A stretch of DNA of 16,826 bases from CAYOFK01 sp964403185 (GCA_964403185.1 CAYOFK010000052.1:1-16826), one strand, 5' to 3'. Counted from the first letter of the stretch, positions 1 through 7,950 are shown. Numbers and translations: made by a program. The notes: a model not told the origin generated them from the sequence alone.

Positions 1-323
1 AAAATACCTTCTTTTGAGCCCAATAAGGGGAGGACTTCCGTTTGGGGATCCAGGTGGACATTGTAAAAGTTTTTGTACCAACCGGTAATGGCACTTCGAA
101 GATCCGGAGAACTTCTGTACGACTGGTACCTGTGACTGTTCTCTTTGTATATTGAATGCTGCAGAGCAGACAGTGCTTCTTCCGGAGGCATCATATCAGG
201 ATTTCCTATTCCCAGATTAAGTACCTGTGGCCCCGATTTATTCATGGCCTCAATCTCCCCGAGCTTACTTGAAAAGTAGTATTCCCTAATGTGGCCCATT
301 CTCTGCGCTTCAATAAAGCTCAT
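1..323 (-). CDS. PLP-dependent class I/II aminotransferase, N-terminal part (runs off the window)
   Basis: Reading leftward from the ATG at 323 gives about 107 residues typical of the N-terminus of fold-type I aminotransferases. They include LNLGIGNPDMMPPEEAL, then HRYQSYRSSPDLRSAITGWY, and LLGSKEGI near the left edge. The GSKEG motif is common in the LL-diaminopimelate/aspartate-type branch and helps bind the PLP phosphate. The PLP lysine lies outside the window. The ATG overlaps the stop codon of the pheA remnant (ATGA), and GGGAGGA lies a few bases upstream as a ribosome site. Position right behind pheA and a Phe/Tyr attenuator argues that it transaminates aromatic keto acids (phenylpyruvate or hydroxyphenylpyruvate), a known operon arrangement in Bacteroidetes. 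Family assignment is firm; substrate is inferred from context. Confidence 0.85.
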   Translation of the reverse strand, partial: MSFIEAQRMGHIREYYFSSKLGEIEAMNKSGPQVLNLGIGNPDMMPPEEALSALQHSIYKENSHRYQSYRSSPDLRSAITGWYKNFYNVHLDPQTEVLPLLGSKEGI

Positions 324-529
324 AATATCTTCCTCCCTTTTTTGTATTCCCCCAGTATGCCAAAATCTGCCTGTCTGGTTTTCAGAGATTTAAAAAGGTC
401 TTTAAAGGTTTCCCCGGGAACAATCTCTATCTTATCCGTCTCAAAATAATGCCGGGCTGCTATTTCATGAAAAGCCCCGTATCCGCCCTGGATTGCTATT
501 TTATAACTTTTTTCTTCCTTTCTGCCCAC
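320..529 (-). pseudogene. pheA: Remnant of prephenate dehydratase with an internal in-frame deletion
   Basis: The frame encodes KIAIQGGYGAFHEIAARHYF, then IEIVPGETFKDLF and ADFGIL. This is the recognisable N-terminus of PheA-type prephenate dehydratase (prephenate to phenylpyruvate). Where the family continues with the conserved AIENT(I/V)AGS segment, this frame jumps to GEYKKGRKIL and stops. Family proteins are about 270-280 residues; only about 69 codons remain, and the catalytic TRF motif and the regulatory ACT domain are missing. The stop overlaps the aminotransferase ATG as expected of an intact operon, so the true 3' end seems preserved and roughly 200 codons have been lost from the middle, with the junction near 350-358. 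The start is unclear: a GTG at 529 is the best in-frame candidate downstream of the attenuator hairpin. An assembly error is the main alternative. Confidence 0.75.
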
Positions 530-542
530 AATATTAAGTATT

Positions 543-567
543 AAAAAAGGCCCCGGAATCCGGGACC
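543..567 (-). terminator. Intrinsic terminator of the Phe/Tyr attenuator
   Basis: On the minus strand GGTCCCGG (567-560) and CCGGGGCC (556-549) form an 8-bp stem with one G-U pair and an ATT loop, followed directly by six T (548-543). It lies between the leader peptide and pheA. TCCC (565-562) and TCCGG (557-553) inside it can instead pair with GGGA (598-595) and CCGGA (605-601) at the end of the leader ORF, giving a mutually exclusive antiterminator. Confidence 0.85.
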
Positions 568-597
568 TCATTATTATATGCCAATATATAAAAATCC

Positions 598-654
598 CTA
601 TCCGGTAAGTGTTCCGCAATAGAAATAATAAAAGTTACAGAAAAAATTCTTCAT
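598..654 (-). CDS. Phe/Tyr-rich leader peptide of the pheA attenuator
   Basis: An ATG at 654 opens an 18-codon ORF ending in TAG at 598. Residues 4-12 read FFCNFYYFY: four Phe and three Tyr in nine codons, far above chance. The terminator starts 31 bases after the stop codon. Stalling of a ribosome on Phe or Tyr codons would leave the CCGGATAGGGA segment (605-595) free to pair with the terminator arm and let transcription continue. A ribosome reaching the stop codon would cover that segment and allow termination. Leader peptides are a known control of amino acid operons. The use of both Phe and Tyr fits an operon making both. No clear Shine-Dalgarno is seen, which is common in Bacteroidetes. 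Confidence 0.82.
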   Translation of the reverse strand: MKNFFCNFYYFYCGTLTG

Positions 655-673
655 CGGGTTGTTCTTGATTTTG

Positions 674-704
674 TAAACCTAGTTATTTTTATCAAACAAA
701 CAAA
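674..704 (-). promoter_or_regulatory. Bacteroidetes-type promoter for the pheA leader transcript
   Basis: On the minus strand TTTG (704-701) is followed after 19 bases by TAGGTTTA (681-674), close to the Bacteroidetes -33 TTTG / -7 TAnnTTTG consensus. The predicted start near 667 lies about a dozen bases upstream of the leader ATG at 654. Placement in front of an attenuated leader strengthens the call. Confidence 0.6.
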
Positions 705-827
705 TTACGTTCTCAATAATTCGGGAAAAGATTAAAAAAAGGACCTCAGGTGCTTTCACCAATTGTTTTCTGGTTAAATTGCCCCCTGAATCCCTTACAT
801 TTTCCGGATGTAACTCTTTGAATTTAC

Positions 828-1481
828 ATGAAAAGATCTGAGAGATACAGGCACATTCTCGAATGGTTTGAAGTGCATCAGCCCATTGCTGAAACTGAAT
901 TGGAATATCGTGATCCCTTCAGTTTGCTGGTAGCCGTGATCCTGTCGGCTCAATGTACGGATAAACGTGTCAACATGATCACACCTGTTTTGCTATCTGC
1001 TTTTCCCGATCCGTATGCCATGTCCGGGGCAAGTCAGGAAGATATCTTTCACTATATAAAGAGTTGTTCTTACCCTAACAACAAAGCAAGGCATTTAAAG
1101 GCAATGGCAACGGCCCTGATCCATGATCATGAAGGTGAGGTTCCTTCATATCTGGATGAACTTCAGAAGCTTCCGGGGGTTGGACGTAAAACAGCTAATG
1201 TTATTGGAGCCGTTGTTTTCAATAAACCAACAATGGCTGTTGACACACATGTATTCAGGGTTTCCAAAAGACTTGGACTTACGTATCGTGCTAAAACACC
1301 ACTGGAAACAGAAAAACAACTGGTGTCTTTCATCCCGGAAAAACTCATCCCAAAGGCACATCACTGGTTCATCCTTCATGGCAGATATATCTGTCAGGCA
1401 CGAAAACCAAAATGCCCGGAGTGTGGTCTCAAACCATATTGTTTGTACTATCATAAAACCGCCGGAAAGGATTTAAAGTAA
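828..1481 (+). CDS. nth: Endonuclease III (DNA glycosylase/AP lyase)
   Basis: The 217-residue product removes oxidised pyrimidines from DNA and cleaves the abasic site (base excision repair). The helix-hairpin-helix LPGVGRKTANV carries the catalytic lysine K121. VDTHVFR holds the catalytic aspartate D139. The C-terminus has the 4Fe-4S ligands C189-X6-C196-X2-C199-X5-C205. Length matches the family. The ATG at 828 gives a standard N-terminus (MKRSERYRHILEWF) with no obvious ribosome site. It is divergent from the pheA leader promoter and stands 20 bases upstream of the cysteine desulfurase-SelD gene, so the two are probably co-transcribed; no functional link is evident. Confidence 0.96.
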   Translation: MKRSERYRHILEWFEVHQPIAETELEYRDPFSLLVAVILSAQCTDKRVNMITPVLLSAFPDPYAMSGASQEDIFHYIKSCSYPNNKARHLKAMATALIHDHEGEVPSYLDELQKLPGVGRKTANVIGAVVFNKPTMAVDTHVFRVSKRLGLTYRAKTPLETEKQLVSFIPEKLIPKAHHWFILHGRYICQARKPKCPECGLKPYCLYYHKTAGKDLK

Positions 1482-1501
1482 TCATACAATCCCAGGTACT
1501 G

Positions 1502-3709
1502 ATGAAAAGAATATATCTTGATCATAATGCCACAACACCTGTGCATCCTCTGGTAGCAAAAGCAATGAGACCATACATGGGAGAACTTTTCGGGAATCCG
1601 TCCAGTTTACACTGGTTTGGCCTTCAAACAAAAAAGGCATTGGAAAAGGCCCGGATTCAGACTTCCGGACTGTTACATTGCGAACCTGATGAAGTAGTTT
1701 TTACAAGCGGCGGAACCGAATCGAACAACCTTGCATTAAAGGGAGTTGCATTTGCACAGCGGCCCAGGGGCGGACATATCATTACCTCCCTGATTGAACA
1801 TCCTGCGGTTCTGGAAGTTTGCAAATACCTTGAAAACAACGGATTTAATGTCAGCTACCTTCCGGTTGACAGCCAGGGACTGGTCGATCCCGGCACAGTA
1901 GCAAAAGCCATCCGGCCCGATACGATTCTTATAAGCATCATGCATGCCAACAATGAAACCGGAACCATCCAGCCTATTTCTGAGATTTCCGGTCTTGCCC
2001 ATGCCCACGGCATACCGATGCATACGGATGCAGCACAAACAGCCGGAAAGATCTCTGTTGACACCAATGATCTGGGAGCAGACCTGGTCTCCCTGGCCGG
2101 GCACAAGTTCTGTGCTCCGAAGGGTGTTGGGGCGCTTTTTATCAGGAAAGGAACCATTTTGGAAAAACTGATGCATGGTGCAGACCATGAGAAGAACCTC
2201 CGTGCCGGCACAGAAAATGTATTGGAGATCTCAGGTTTTGGCATGGCTTGTGAACTGGCGGCAGAACATCTTAATATCCATGTAAAAAACATGATCGCCA
2301 GCAGGGATTCCCTGCATCAATTACTGATGAAGGGCCTGGATCACATCCATTTGATCGGTCACCCTGAGAAGCGGCTCCCCAATACATTAAACATTGGATT
2401 TGAGGGTATTGAGGCAGAGATGATACTGTCGTCAGTAAAGGAGGTTGCTGCTTCCGCCGGCGCAGCATGTCATGCCGGTCAAACGGATGCTTCGTATGTT
2501 CTGAAGGCCATGGACCTGCCGGATTCCATCACAATGGGAGCCATTAGGTTTTCTACAGGCTGGAACACAAGCCAGGAAGAGGTAGAAGAGGCTGCCAGGA
2601 AACTGACTGATTGTGTGAAAAAACTCCAAAAAGGTCCTGGTATAAGCCCTGGCACAAAATCCGCCGGCACCCATTACAGGTTGACAGAATACACCAGAGG
2701 ACTGGGCTGCGCATGTAAAATTCCACCCGATACCCTCGAAAAACTTTTAGAGGACATGCCTGTTCATAAAGCAGCAAATGTACTTGTGGATCAAAGCAGC
2801 AAAGACGATGCGGCCGTTTACAAACTTGAAAACAATCTTGCCCTGGTCCAGACTATTGATTTTTTAACTCCCATGGTGGACGATCCATATGCCTTTGGTG
2901 TTATTGCAGCAGCCAATGCCCTGAGCGATATATATGCTATGGGAGCCGACCCGATATGCGCCCTTAATGTGGCCGGATTTCCATCCAAACGGCTTCCAAT
3001 AAGTATTTTAAAAGAGATTCTGAAAGGCGCTTATGACAAAACAAAGGAAGCAGGCATCCCAATAGTCGGAGGGCATTCAATTGAGGACTCAGAACCCAAA
3101 TTCGGCCTGGTGGTTTCCGGCCTCGCAGATCCGGAAAAAATACTCAGAAACTCCGGTGCAAACCCGGGAGATGTTCTGATACTCACCAAACCTGTAGGTA
3201 CCGGAATTATTTCCACAGCAATAAAAAGAGGCATCGCATCACAACAACAGATAACCCTTGCCACAAAGCTGATGGGTACACTGAATAAGGATGCCTCACA
3301 TATCATCCGGAACTTTCCGGTTTCATCCTGCACAGACGTATCCGGGTTTGGACTTCTTGGGCATTTGCTTGAGATGACCAGGGCATCCGGTATCCGGGCA
3401 GAAATTTTTTTGAAAAACATCCCATTAATTGAGGGCACCAGGGAACTGGCAGCTATGGGAGCCATCCCTGGCGGAACCAGAAACAATCTGGAATACGGTT
3501 TGGAATTCTTTCATTTCAGTAAGACCATCTCCGAAACAGATAAACTCATACTCTCTGACGCCCAAACATCAGGAGGTCTGCTTTTTACTTTGAAAGAAAC
3601 TTATGCCCCGGAATGCTGCGATGCACTTCAAAAGGCCGGTATTTCAGAAGCCGGCATCATCGGAAAGATCACAAACCAGGGAACCGGCATGATACATGTC
3701 AGAAAATAG
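1502..3709 (+). CDS. selD: Fusion of NifS-like cysteine desulfurase and selenophosphate synthetase
   Basis: One 735-residue ORF joins two complete enzymes. Residues 1 to about 375 are a NifS/IscS-type PLP protein: the N-terminus YLDHNATTPVHP, HTDAAQTAGK, the PLP lysine K202 in AGHKF, and the catalytic cysteine C323 in SAGAACHAG. After a short linker, residues about 388-735 form a full SelD: YTRGLGCACK with C403 and K406 at the positions equivalent to E. coli C17 and K20, DDAAVY, TIDFLTPMVDDPYAFG, ALSDIYAMGA and GGHSIED. SelD makes selenophosphate from selenide and ATP; the desulfurase half can release selenium from selenocysteine. Fusion suggests direct selenium delivery between the halves. 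The product would feed selenoprotein, seleno-tRNA or Se-cofactor pathways, none of which is visible here. SelD has Cys, not Sec, at the active position. Confidence 0.95.
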   Translation: MKRIYLDHNATTPVHPLVAKAMRPYMGELFGNPSSLHWFGLQTKKALEKARIQTSGLLHCEPDEVVFTSGGTESNNLALKGVAFAQRPRGGHIITSLIEHPAVLEVCKYLENNGFNVSYLPVDSQGLVDPGTVAKAIRPDTILISIMHANNETGTIQPISEISGLAHAHGIPMHTDAAQTAGKISVDTNDLGADLVSLAGHKFCAPKGVGALFIRKGTILEKLMHGADHEKNLRAGTENVLEISGFGMACELAAEHLNIHVKNMIASRDSLHQLLMKGLDHIHLIGHPEKRLPNTLNIGFEGIEAEMILSSVKEVAASAGAACHAGQTDASYVLKAMDLPDSITMGAIRFSTGWNTSQEEVEEAARKLTDCVKKLQKGPGISPGTKSAGTHYRLTEYTRGLGCACKIPPDTLEKLLEDMPVHKAANVLVDQSSKDDAAVYKLENNLALVQTIDFLTPMVDDPYAFGVIAAANALSDIYAMGADPICALNVAGFPSKRLPISILKEILKGAYDKTKEAGIPIVGGHSIEDSEPKFGLVVSGLADPEKILRNSGANPGDVLILTKPVGTGIISTAIKRGIASQQQITLATKLMGTLNKDASHIIRNFPVSSCTDVSGFGLLGHLLEMTRASGIRAEIFLKNIPLIEGTRELAAMGAIPGGTRNNLEYGLEFFHFSKTISETDKLILSDAQTSGGLLFTLKETYAPECCDALQKAGISEAGIIGKITNQGTGMIHVRK

Positions 3710-3759
3710 TGCCTGAAGTGAACTAAAGTTTAGAGTGCCTGAAGTGAATCAAAGTTATC
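3708..3759 (+). repeat. Two tandem 24-base units, period 26, after selD
   Basis: AGTGCCTGAAGTGAACTAAA (unit starts 3708) recurs at 3734 as AGTGCCTGAAGTGAATCAAA, each followed by GTT. Within each unit the trinucleotide AGT recurs every 8-10 bases, giving a ladder-like pattern. The first unit begins inside the selD stop codon. Short AGTG-NNTRA ladders of this style occur in Bacteroidetes intergenic DNA; function is unknown. Confidence 0.7.
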
Positions 3760-3923
3760 AGATCTGCACTCACGCATCATACAAAATTCCAGGACCTCCG
3801 GCATCTCAGGGTACTTTAAACATGGCATGATGGCAACGGGCGCTTCATGCATTTTTAATACATATTAGTTCCTTAATGATTTGCATAGTGGTTTGAATAC
3901 AATTATTTCTTATTTTAGCAAAG
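3760..3923. other. Intergenic stretch between selD and the histidine kinase
   Basis: With the repeat above this makes a 214-base gene-free gap. No ORF, RNA gene or strong hairpin is seen. A TTTG lies 15 bases before TATTTTAG (3912-3919) upstream of the kinase ATG, but that spacing is short for a Bacteroidetes promoter and I do not call one. Confidence 0.5.
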
Positions 3924-6686
3924 ATGGACTTCCGGGAGGTATATGATAAAATATTCGATTGTGTTGCCGTTTATCAGCCTGTAAAAAGGGGTAAGGAATT
4001 TATCTTTGTGGAATTCAATAAAGCAGCTGAAAAAACTGAAAAAATAAAACGGAAAGACCTGCTGGGGAAAAGTGTGCAGTCGGTCTTCCCCGGAGTCATT
4101 GAATTCGGATTGCTGGAGGTCCTTCGCAGGGTGAATGAAACCGGGAGGTCTGAATCCTTTCCTATGCAGTATTATGAGGACGAAAGGATAAAAGGTTGGC
4201 GTGAGAACCAGGTCAGCAAACTTTCTGACGGAAATATCCTTGTGGTTTACAAGGACTTAACGAAAGAAAAACAAAAGGAAGAACAACTCAGGTTAAAAGA
4301 ATCAAGGTTCAGGGAATTTATTGAACTCTTACCAGAAATAGTTTGCGAAGCAGATCTGGATGGGAAAATTCTCCTGGTAAACAGAAATGCTTTAAGAAAG
4401 TTTCAACTAACTCAGAAAGACCTTGATTCAGGCACGACCCTCGATCAGCTTTTTGTAAAAAAGGACCTTGTCAGGGCTCTGCGGCATCTGAAATCCAAGA
4501 TTGAAGGCAAAGACATACCACCTGAAGAATACATGGTGAAAAGAAAAGATGGCACCACTTTTCCCGTCCTCACTTATTTCTCAGTTTCTTTTAAGGGGAA
4601 GGTACCCAAACGGATCCGGGGTGTCATGATGGATATTTCAGAGCGTAAGCGTCATGAGAAAGAGCTGGAACTTGAAAAGGCCTATCTTGAGAAACTGATC
4701 AGTGATGCTCCGGAGGCTATTGTTCAGTGTACGGGACAAAGTACCATACGACAAATAAATATAGAATTCACCCGGCTTTTTGGCTTCACTCATGAGGAGG
4801 CCATTGGTAAAGATGTGGATATACTCCTCACCAGGGGCAATTCCCTGGAAGAAGCCCGGTCGGTGACCAGGTATGTCTCCGAAGGCCATAAGGTTTTCAG
4901 GGAAACCCTTCGTTATCATAAAGATGGGACTCCTATCAATGTCTCCATCTTAGCCACACCGGTTCTTCTGAATGATGAACATGTTGGGGTATACGGAATA
5001 TACCGGGATATTACAGAAAGGAAAAAATCAGAAAAGATCCAGCAATTGACAAATAACATATCCACTGCAGTTCTTACTTCAAAAAACCTTGAGGAACTGC
5101 TGGATATAATATGGAAGGAACTCAGTCTGGTCGTTGATACAACAAATTTATTCATAGCGTTTTACAATAAAGAGGAGCATACCTTATCCTTTCCTTTCTT
5201 TGCTGATGAAAAAGACAAGTTTGAAAAAGTTCCGGCCGATAACACTATCACAGGATACGTTATCAAGACAAACAAACCTGTGTTGCTTACCAGCAAAGAT
5301 ATTGAGATCCTTGAAAAAGCCGGGGAAGTCGAATTGGTTGGCTCTCCTTCAAAAATCTGGCTGGGAGTTCCCCTGCAAACAAGTGGGGAAGTTTTTGGGG
5401 TAATCAGCTTGCAGAGTTATGATGACGATGAAGCCTTTACTGAAGAGGACCTGGATGTTCTGGTATTTATCTCAAATCAAATAAGCCTTGCCATAAGCAA
5501 GTTAAAATCTGAAGAAGAACTTCGTGAAGCCAAACAGAAAGCCGAGGAAGCCGCTGTTGCCAAAGAGCAGTTTTTATCAACCATGAGCCATGAAATCAGG
5601 ACTCCTCTCAACGCTGTTATCGGAATGTCCCAATTGTTAATGAGCCTGAATCCAAGGCCCGACCAACTGGATTTTCTTACAGCCCTGAAATTTTCAGGAG
5701 AAAACCTGCTCTCCCTGATCAATGACATTCTGGATCTCACCAAGCTGGATGCCGGTAAAATGGATATCGAGACGGTCCCTATGGACCTGAAGAAACTTAC
5801 CAGTGAGATTATAAGCACCCTCAACATCAAAGCAAAGGAAAGAAATAATAGCATTGAACTGCACTCTGCAGACGATGTTCCGGATGAAGTGCTGGGCGAC
5901 CACATGCGGCTTGGCCAGATACTGAATAACCTGATAGGCAATGCTATTAAATTTACTAAGAATGGAACCATTACTGTGCGTATTTCCGTATCAGAAATAA
6001 AAGATTCAATCTATAAGGTAAAAATCTCTATCGAGGACACCGGCATAGGAATCTCAAAAGAAAAACAAAAGTTGATTTTTGAGAGTTTCACTCAGGAAAA
6101 GGCTGATACTACACGGAAATATGGAGGTTCCGGACTTGGACTGGCCATAACAAAAAGGCTGATCGACCTGCAGGAAGGAGAAATCTGGGTGGAAAGTAAA
6201 ACGAATGTCGGATCAAAATTCATCTGCATAATTCCTTATAAAATTCATAAAAAGATCCGCAGGAAAAAGGCTGTAATACAGCAGGAGAAAAGCATTGACC
6301 TTACCGGAAAGAAAATACTGATGGTTGAAGATAATGAGATCAATCGCCTGGTGGCCAGAAAATTCCTTGAAAGCTGGGGCATTGAGGTCACAGAGGCCGA
6401 AAACGGTAAGGTAGCCCTGGACTTTATGCAGGACCATGAATTTGACCTGGTCCTTATGGATCTTCAAATGCCGGTGATGGATGGATACCAGACCACAAAG
6501 ATGATCAAGTCGATGGATGGCGGCAGGTTAAAAAAGCTTCCCATCATCGCATTGACAGCTTCAATACTCATTGACGTGAAAGATAAGGTTGCTGAAGCTG
6601 GCCTTGACGATTTTCTCATCAAACCATTCAATGCACCTGACCTGAATAAAATGATCTGGAATCATTTAAACAAATCTTCCTCATGA
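3924..6686 (+). CDS. Soluble hybrid sensor histidine kinase (PAS3-GAF-HisKA-HATPase-REC)
   Basis: The 920-residue protein has no membrane segment and should sense a cytoplasmic signal. Order: PAS at about 1-112, PAS at about 128-245 ending in DISERK, PAS at about 255-370 ending in DITERK, GAF at about 380-535, a coiled linker, then HisKA with phospho-acceptor H556 in MSHEIRTPLNAVIG. The ATPase domain has the N box around N673 (LIGNAIKF), G1 at D705 (DTGIGIS) and G2 at about 735 (GSGLGLAI). The receiver domain has the VEDNE acidic pocket, phospho-acceptor D846 (LMDLQMPVMDG) and K900 (IKPF). No separate DNA-binding output domain is present, so a phosphotransfer partner elsewhere is expected. 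The ligand is unknown. It overlaps the next gene by 4 bases (ATGA), so coupled translation is likely. Confidence 0.95.
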   Translation: MDFREVYDKIFDCVAVYQPVKRGKEFIFVEFNKAAEKTEKIKRKDLLGKSVQSVFPGVIEFGLLEVLRRVNETGRSESFPMQYYEDERIKGWRENQVSKLSDGNILVVYKDLTKEKQKEEQLRLKESRFREFIELLPEIVCEADLDGKILLVNRNALRKFQLTQKDLDSGTTLDQLFVKKDLVRALRHLKSKIEGKDIPPEEYMVKRKDGTTFPVLTYFSVSFKGKVPKRIRGVMMDISERKRHEKELELEKAYLEKLISDAPEAIVQCTGQSTIRQINIEFTRLFGFTHEEAIGKDVDILLTRGNSLEEARSVTRYVSEGHKVFRETLRYHKDGTPINVSILATPVLLNDEHVGVYGIYRDITERKKSEKIQQLTNNISTAVLTSKNLEELLDIIWKELSLVVDTTNLFIAFYNKEEHTLSFPFFADEKDKFEKVPADNTITGYVIKTNKPVLLTSKDIEILEKAGEVELVGSPSKIWLGVPLQTSGEVFGVISLQSYDDDEAFTEEDLDVLVFISNQISLAISKLKSEEELREAKQKAEEAAVAKEQFLSTMSHEIRTPLNAVIGMSQLLMSLNPRPDQLDFLTALKFSGENLLSLINDILDLTKLDAGKMDIETVPMDLKKLTSEIISTLNIKAKERNNSIELHSADDVPDEVLGDHMRLGQILNNLIGNAIKFTKNGTITVRISVSEIKDSIYKVKISIEDTGIGISKEKQKLIFESFTQEKADTTRKYGGSGLGLAITKRLIDLQEGEIWVESKTNVGSKFICIIPYKIHKKIRRKKAVIQQEKSIDLTGKKILMVEDNEINRLVARKFLESWGIEVTEAENGKVALDFMQDHEFDLVLMDLQMPVMDGYQTTKMIKSMDGGRLKKLPIIALTASILIDVKDKVAEAGLDDFLIKPFNAPDLNKMIWNHLNKSSS

Positions 6687-7171
6687 TACGTATTTTACTT
6701 ATTCTTATTATTCTATTCCCGGATACAAAGTCTGAAGAACCCTTGCCGGAACTCAATAAGAAAATCATTGCATATGTGGAATCTGTTATCGGAACCCAGG
6801 TTGACAGGGGTGAATGCTGGGATCTGGCCTACCAGGCCCTGAACAGGAACAATGCGGTCTGGGACGGAGCATTTAAATTTGGTAAACTGCTAAACCCTGA
6901 TAAGGAAAATGTCCTGCCAGGAGATATCATACAACTGAAAAATGTTAAAGTTCAGTACACCAGGGAACAGATGATCTATGTTGAAACCATGAAGCAACAT
7001 ACAGCAATAGTGTATGAGATCCTTGGTAAGAATCATTTCAAAATTGCACACCAGAACACCCGGTTCTCGGGAAGGAAAGTGGGGCTTAGCGAATTTAACC
7101 TTAACCATGTGGTTAAAGGGAAAGTTTGGATATATCGTCCGGTTCCGGGGGAACCCGACTCTTTCAGTTAA
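6683..7171 (+). CDS. Small exported papain-fold (CHAP/NlpC-like) protein
   Basis: 162 residues, starting inside the stop region of the kinase gene. The N-terminus IRILLILIILF is a short hydrophobic export signal without a clear cleavage motif. The body shows the spaced features of the CHAP/NlpC papain-like fold: GECWDLA with C45, LPGDIIQL at 78-85, HTAIV with H106, and AHQN with N125 as a plausible third active-site residue. Such proteins are usually peptidoglycan amidases or peptidases, so a cell-wall or periplasmic role is inferred. The family match rests on motif spacing only; substrate is unknown. Tight packing between a hybrid kinase and an SDR suggests one transcript, but the three have no obvious shared pathway. 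Confidence 0.6.
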   Translation: MIRILLILIILFPDTKSEEPLPELNKKIIAYVESVIGTQVDRGECWDLAYQALNRNNAVWDGAFKFGKLLNPDKENVLPGDIIQLKNVKVQYTREQMIYVETMKQHTAIVYEILGKNHFKIAHQNTRFSGRKVGLSEFNLNHVVKGKVWIYRPVPGEPDSFS

Positions 7172-7176
7172 AGAAT

Positions 7177-7950
7177 ATGGATGAAAACAACATACGTTGG
7201 AGACTGGACCAGAAGAATGCACTGGTAACCGGTGGCAGCAAGGGCATAGGAATGGCCATTGTTAATGAGTTCATTACACTGGGAGCCAACGTAATAACAG
7301 TGTCAAGGGATGCATACGACCTGGAAAAACTGCAGCGCTCCGTTGGAAATGGCAAAAAACTGAAAACCATGGTGACGGATATACGCGATCAGGATGAAAG
7401 GAATGCCCTCTTATCTTTCGTTAAGGAACATTTTAAAAATCTTGATATTCTGGTTAATAATGCCGGTTTAAATATCAGAAAACCCACTCTGGATTTTAGC
7501 TCTGAAGAAATCCGTACGATCTTCGATACAAACCTGAATGCAGCTTTTGAACTCTCCAGACTGTTTCATCCCCTGTTAAAAGACGCCCGGCAGGGAAGCA
7601 TTATCTTCATGTCGTCCGTTGCCGGACTGACCCATATCCGGACCGGCTCTGTTTACGGAATGACAAAAGCAGCCCTGATCCAATTAACGCGCAACCTCGC
7701 CGGAGAATGGGCAGCAGATAATATCCGGGTCAACGCCATAGCCCCATGGTATATTGAAACTCCTCTGGTGAAACAGGTTCTGAACAATAAAGAATACCTG
7801 GATGAGGTGCTGGCACGTACACCATTGAAAAGGATTGGCCAGCCTGCTGAAGTTTCCGGTGCAGTAGCATTTTTATGCATGCCTGCGGCGAGTTATATTA
7901 CAGGGCAATGCATCAGCATAGACGGGGGATTCCTGATCCAGGGTTTTTAA
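7177..7950 (+). CDS. Short-chain dehydrogenase/reductase, tropinone-reductase-like
   Basis: The 257-residue protein is a classical SDR. It has the cofactor motif TGGSKGIG at 18-25, NNAG at 94-97, catalytic S147 (SSVAG) and YGMTK with Y160 and K164, and the C-terminal ITGQCISIDGGF. The string NNAGLNIRKPT and the ending PAASYITGQ resemble the tropinone reductase branch of plants and bacteria; bacterial members reduce unknown carbonyl compounds, so no substrate is claimed. The ATG at 7177 is preferred over an in-frame ATG at 7126, which would overlap the preceding gene by 46 bases and add a tail unlike SDRs. It lies 5 bases after the papain-fold gene. Confidence 0.93.
   Translation: MDENNIRWRLDQKNALVTGGSKGIGMAIVNEFITLGANVITVSRDAYDLEKLQRSVGNGKKLKTMVTDIRDQDERNALLSFVKEHFKNLDILVNNAGLNIRKPTLDFSSEEIRTIFDTNLNAAFELSRLFHPLLKDARQGSIIFMSSVAGLTHIRTGSVYGMTKAALIQLTRNLAGEWAADNIRVNAIAPWYIETPLVKQVLNNKEYLDEVLARTPLKRIGQPAEVSGAVAFLCMPAASYITGQCISIDGGFLIQGF

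Noticed and set aside
569..619. Extending the pheA remnant upstream to the ATG at 571 or 619
   Set aside because: Those frames run through the attenuator hairpin and leader region; the residues are unlike PheA and translation there would conflict with the attenuator.
3870..3923. Promoter for the hybrid kinase (TTTG with TATTTTAG)
   Set aside because: Spacing is 15 instead of 19-21 bases and the implied start would fall inside the coding sequence.
7126..7176. Upstream in-frame ATG extending the SDR by 17 residues
   Set aside because: It would overlap the preceding gene by 46 bases and add residues outside the SDR fold; the ATG at 7177 gives the typical N-terminus.
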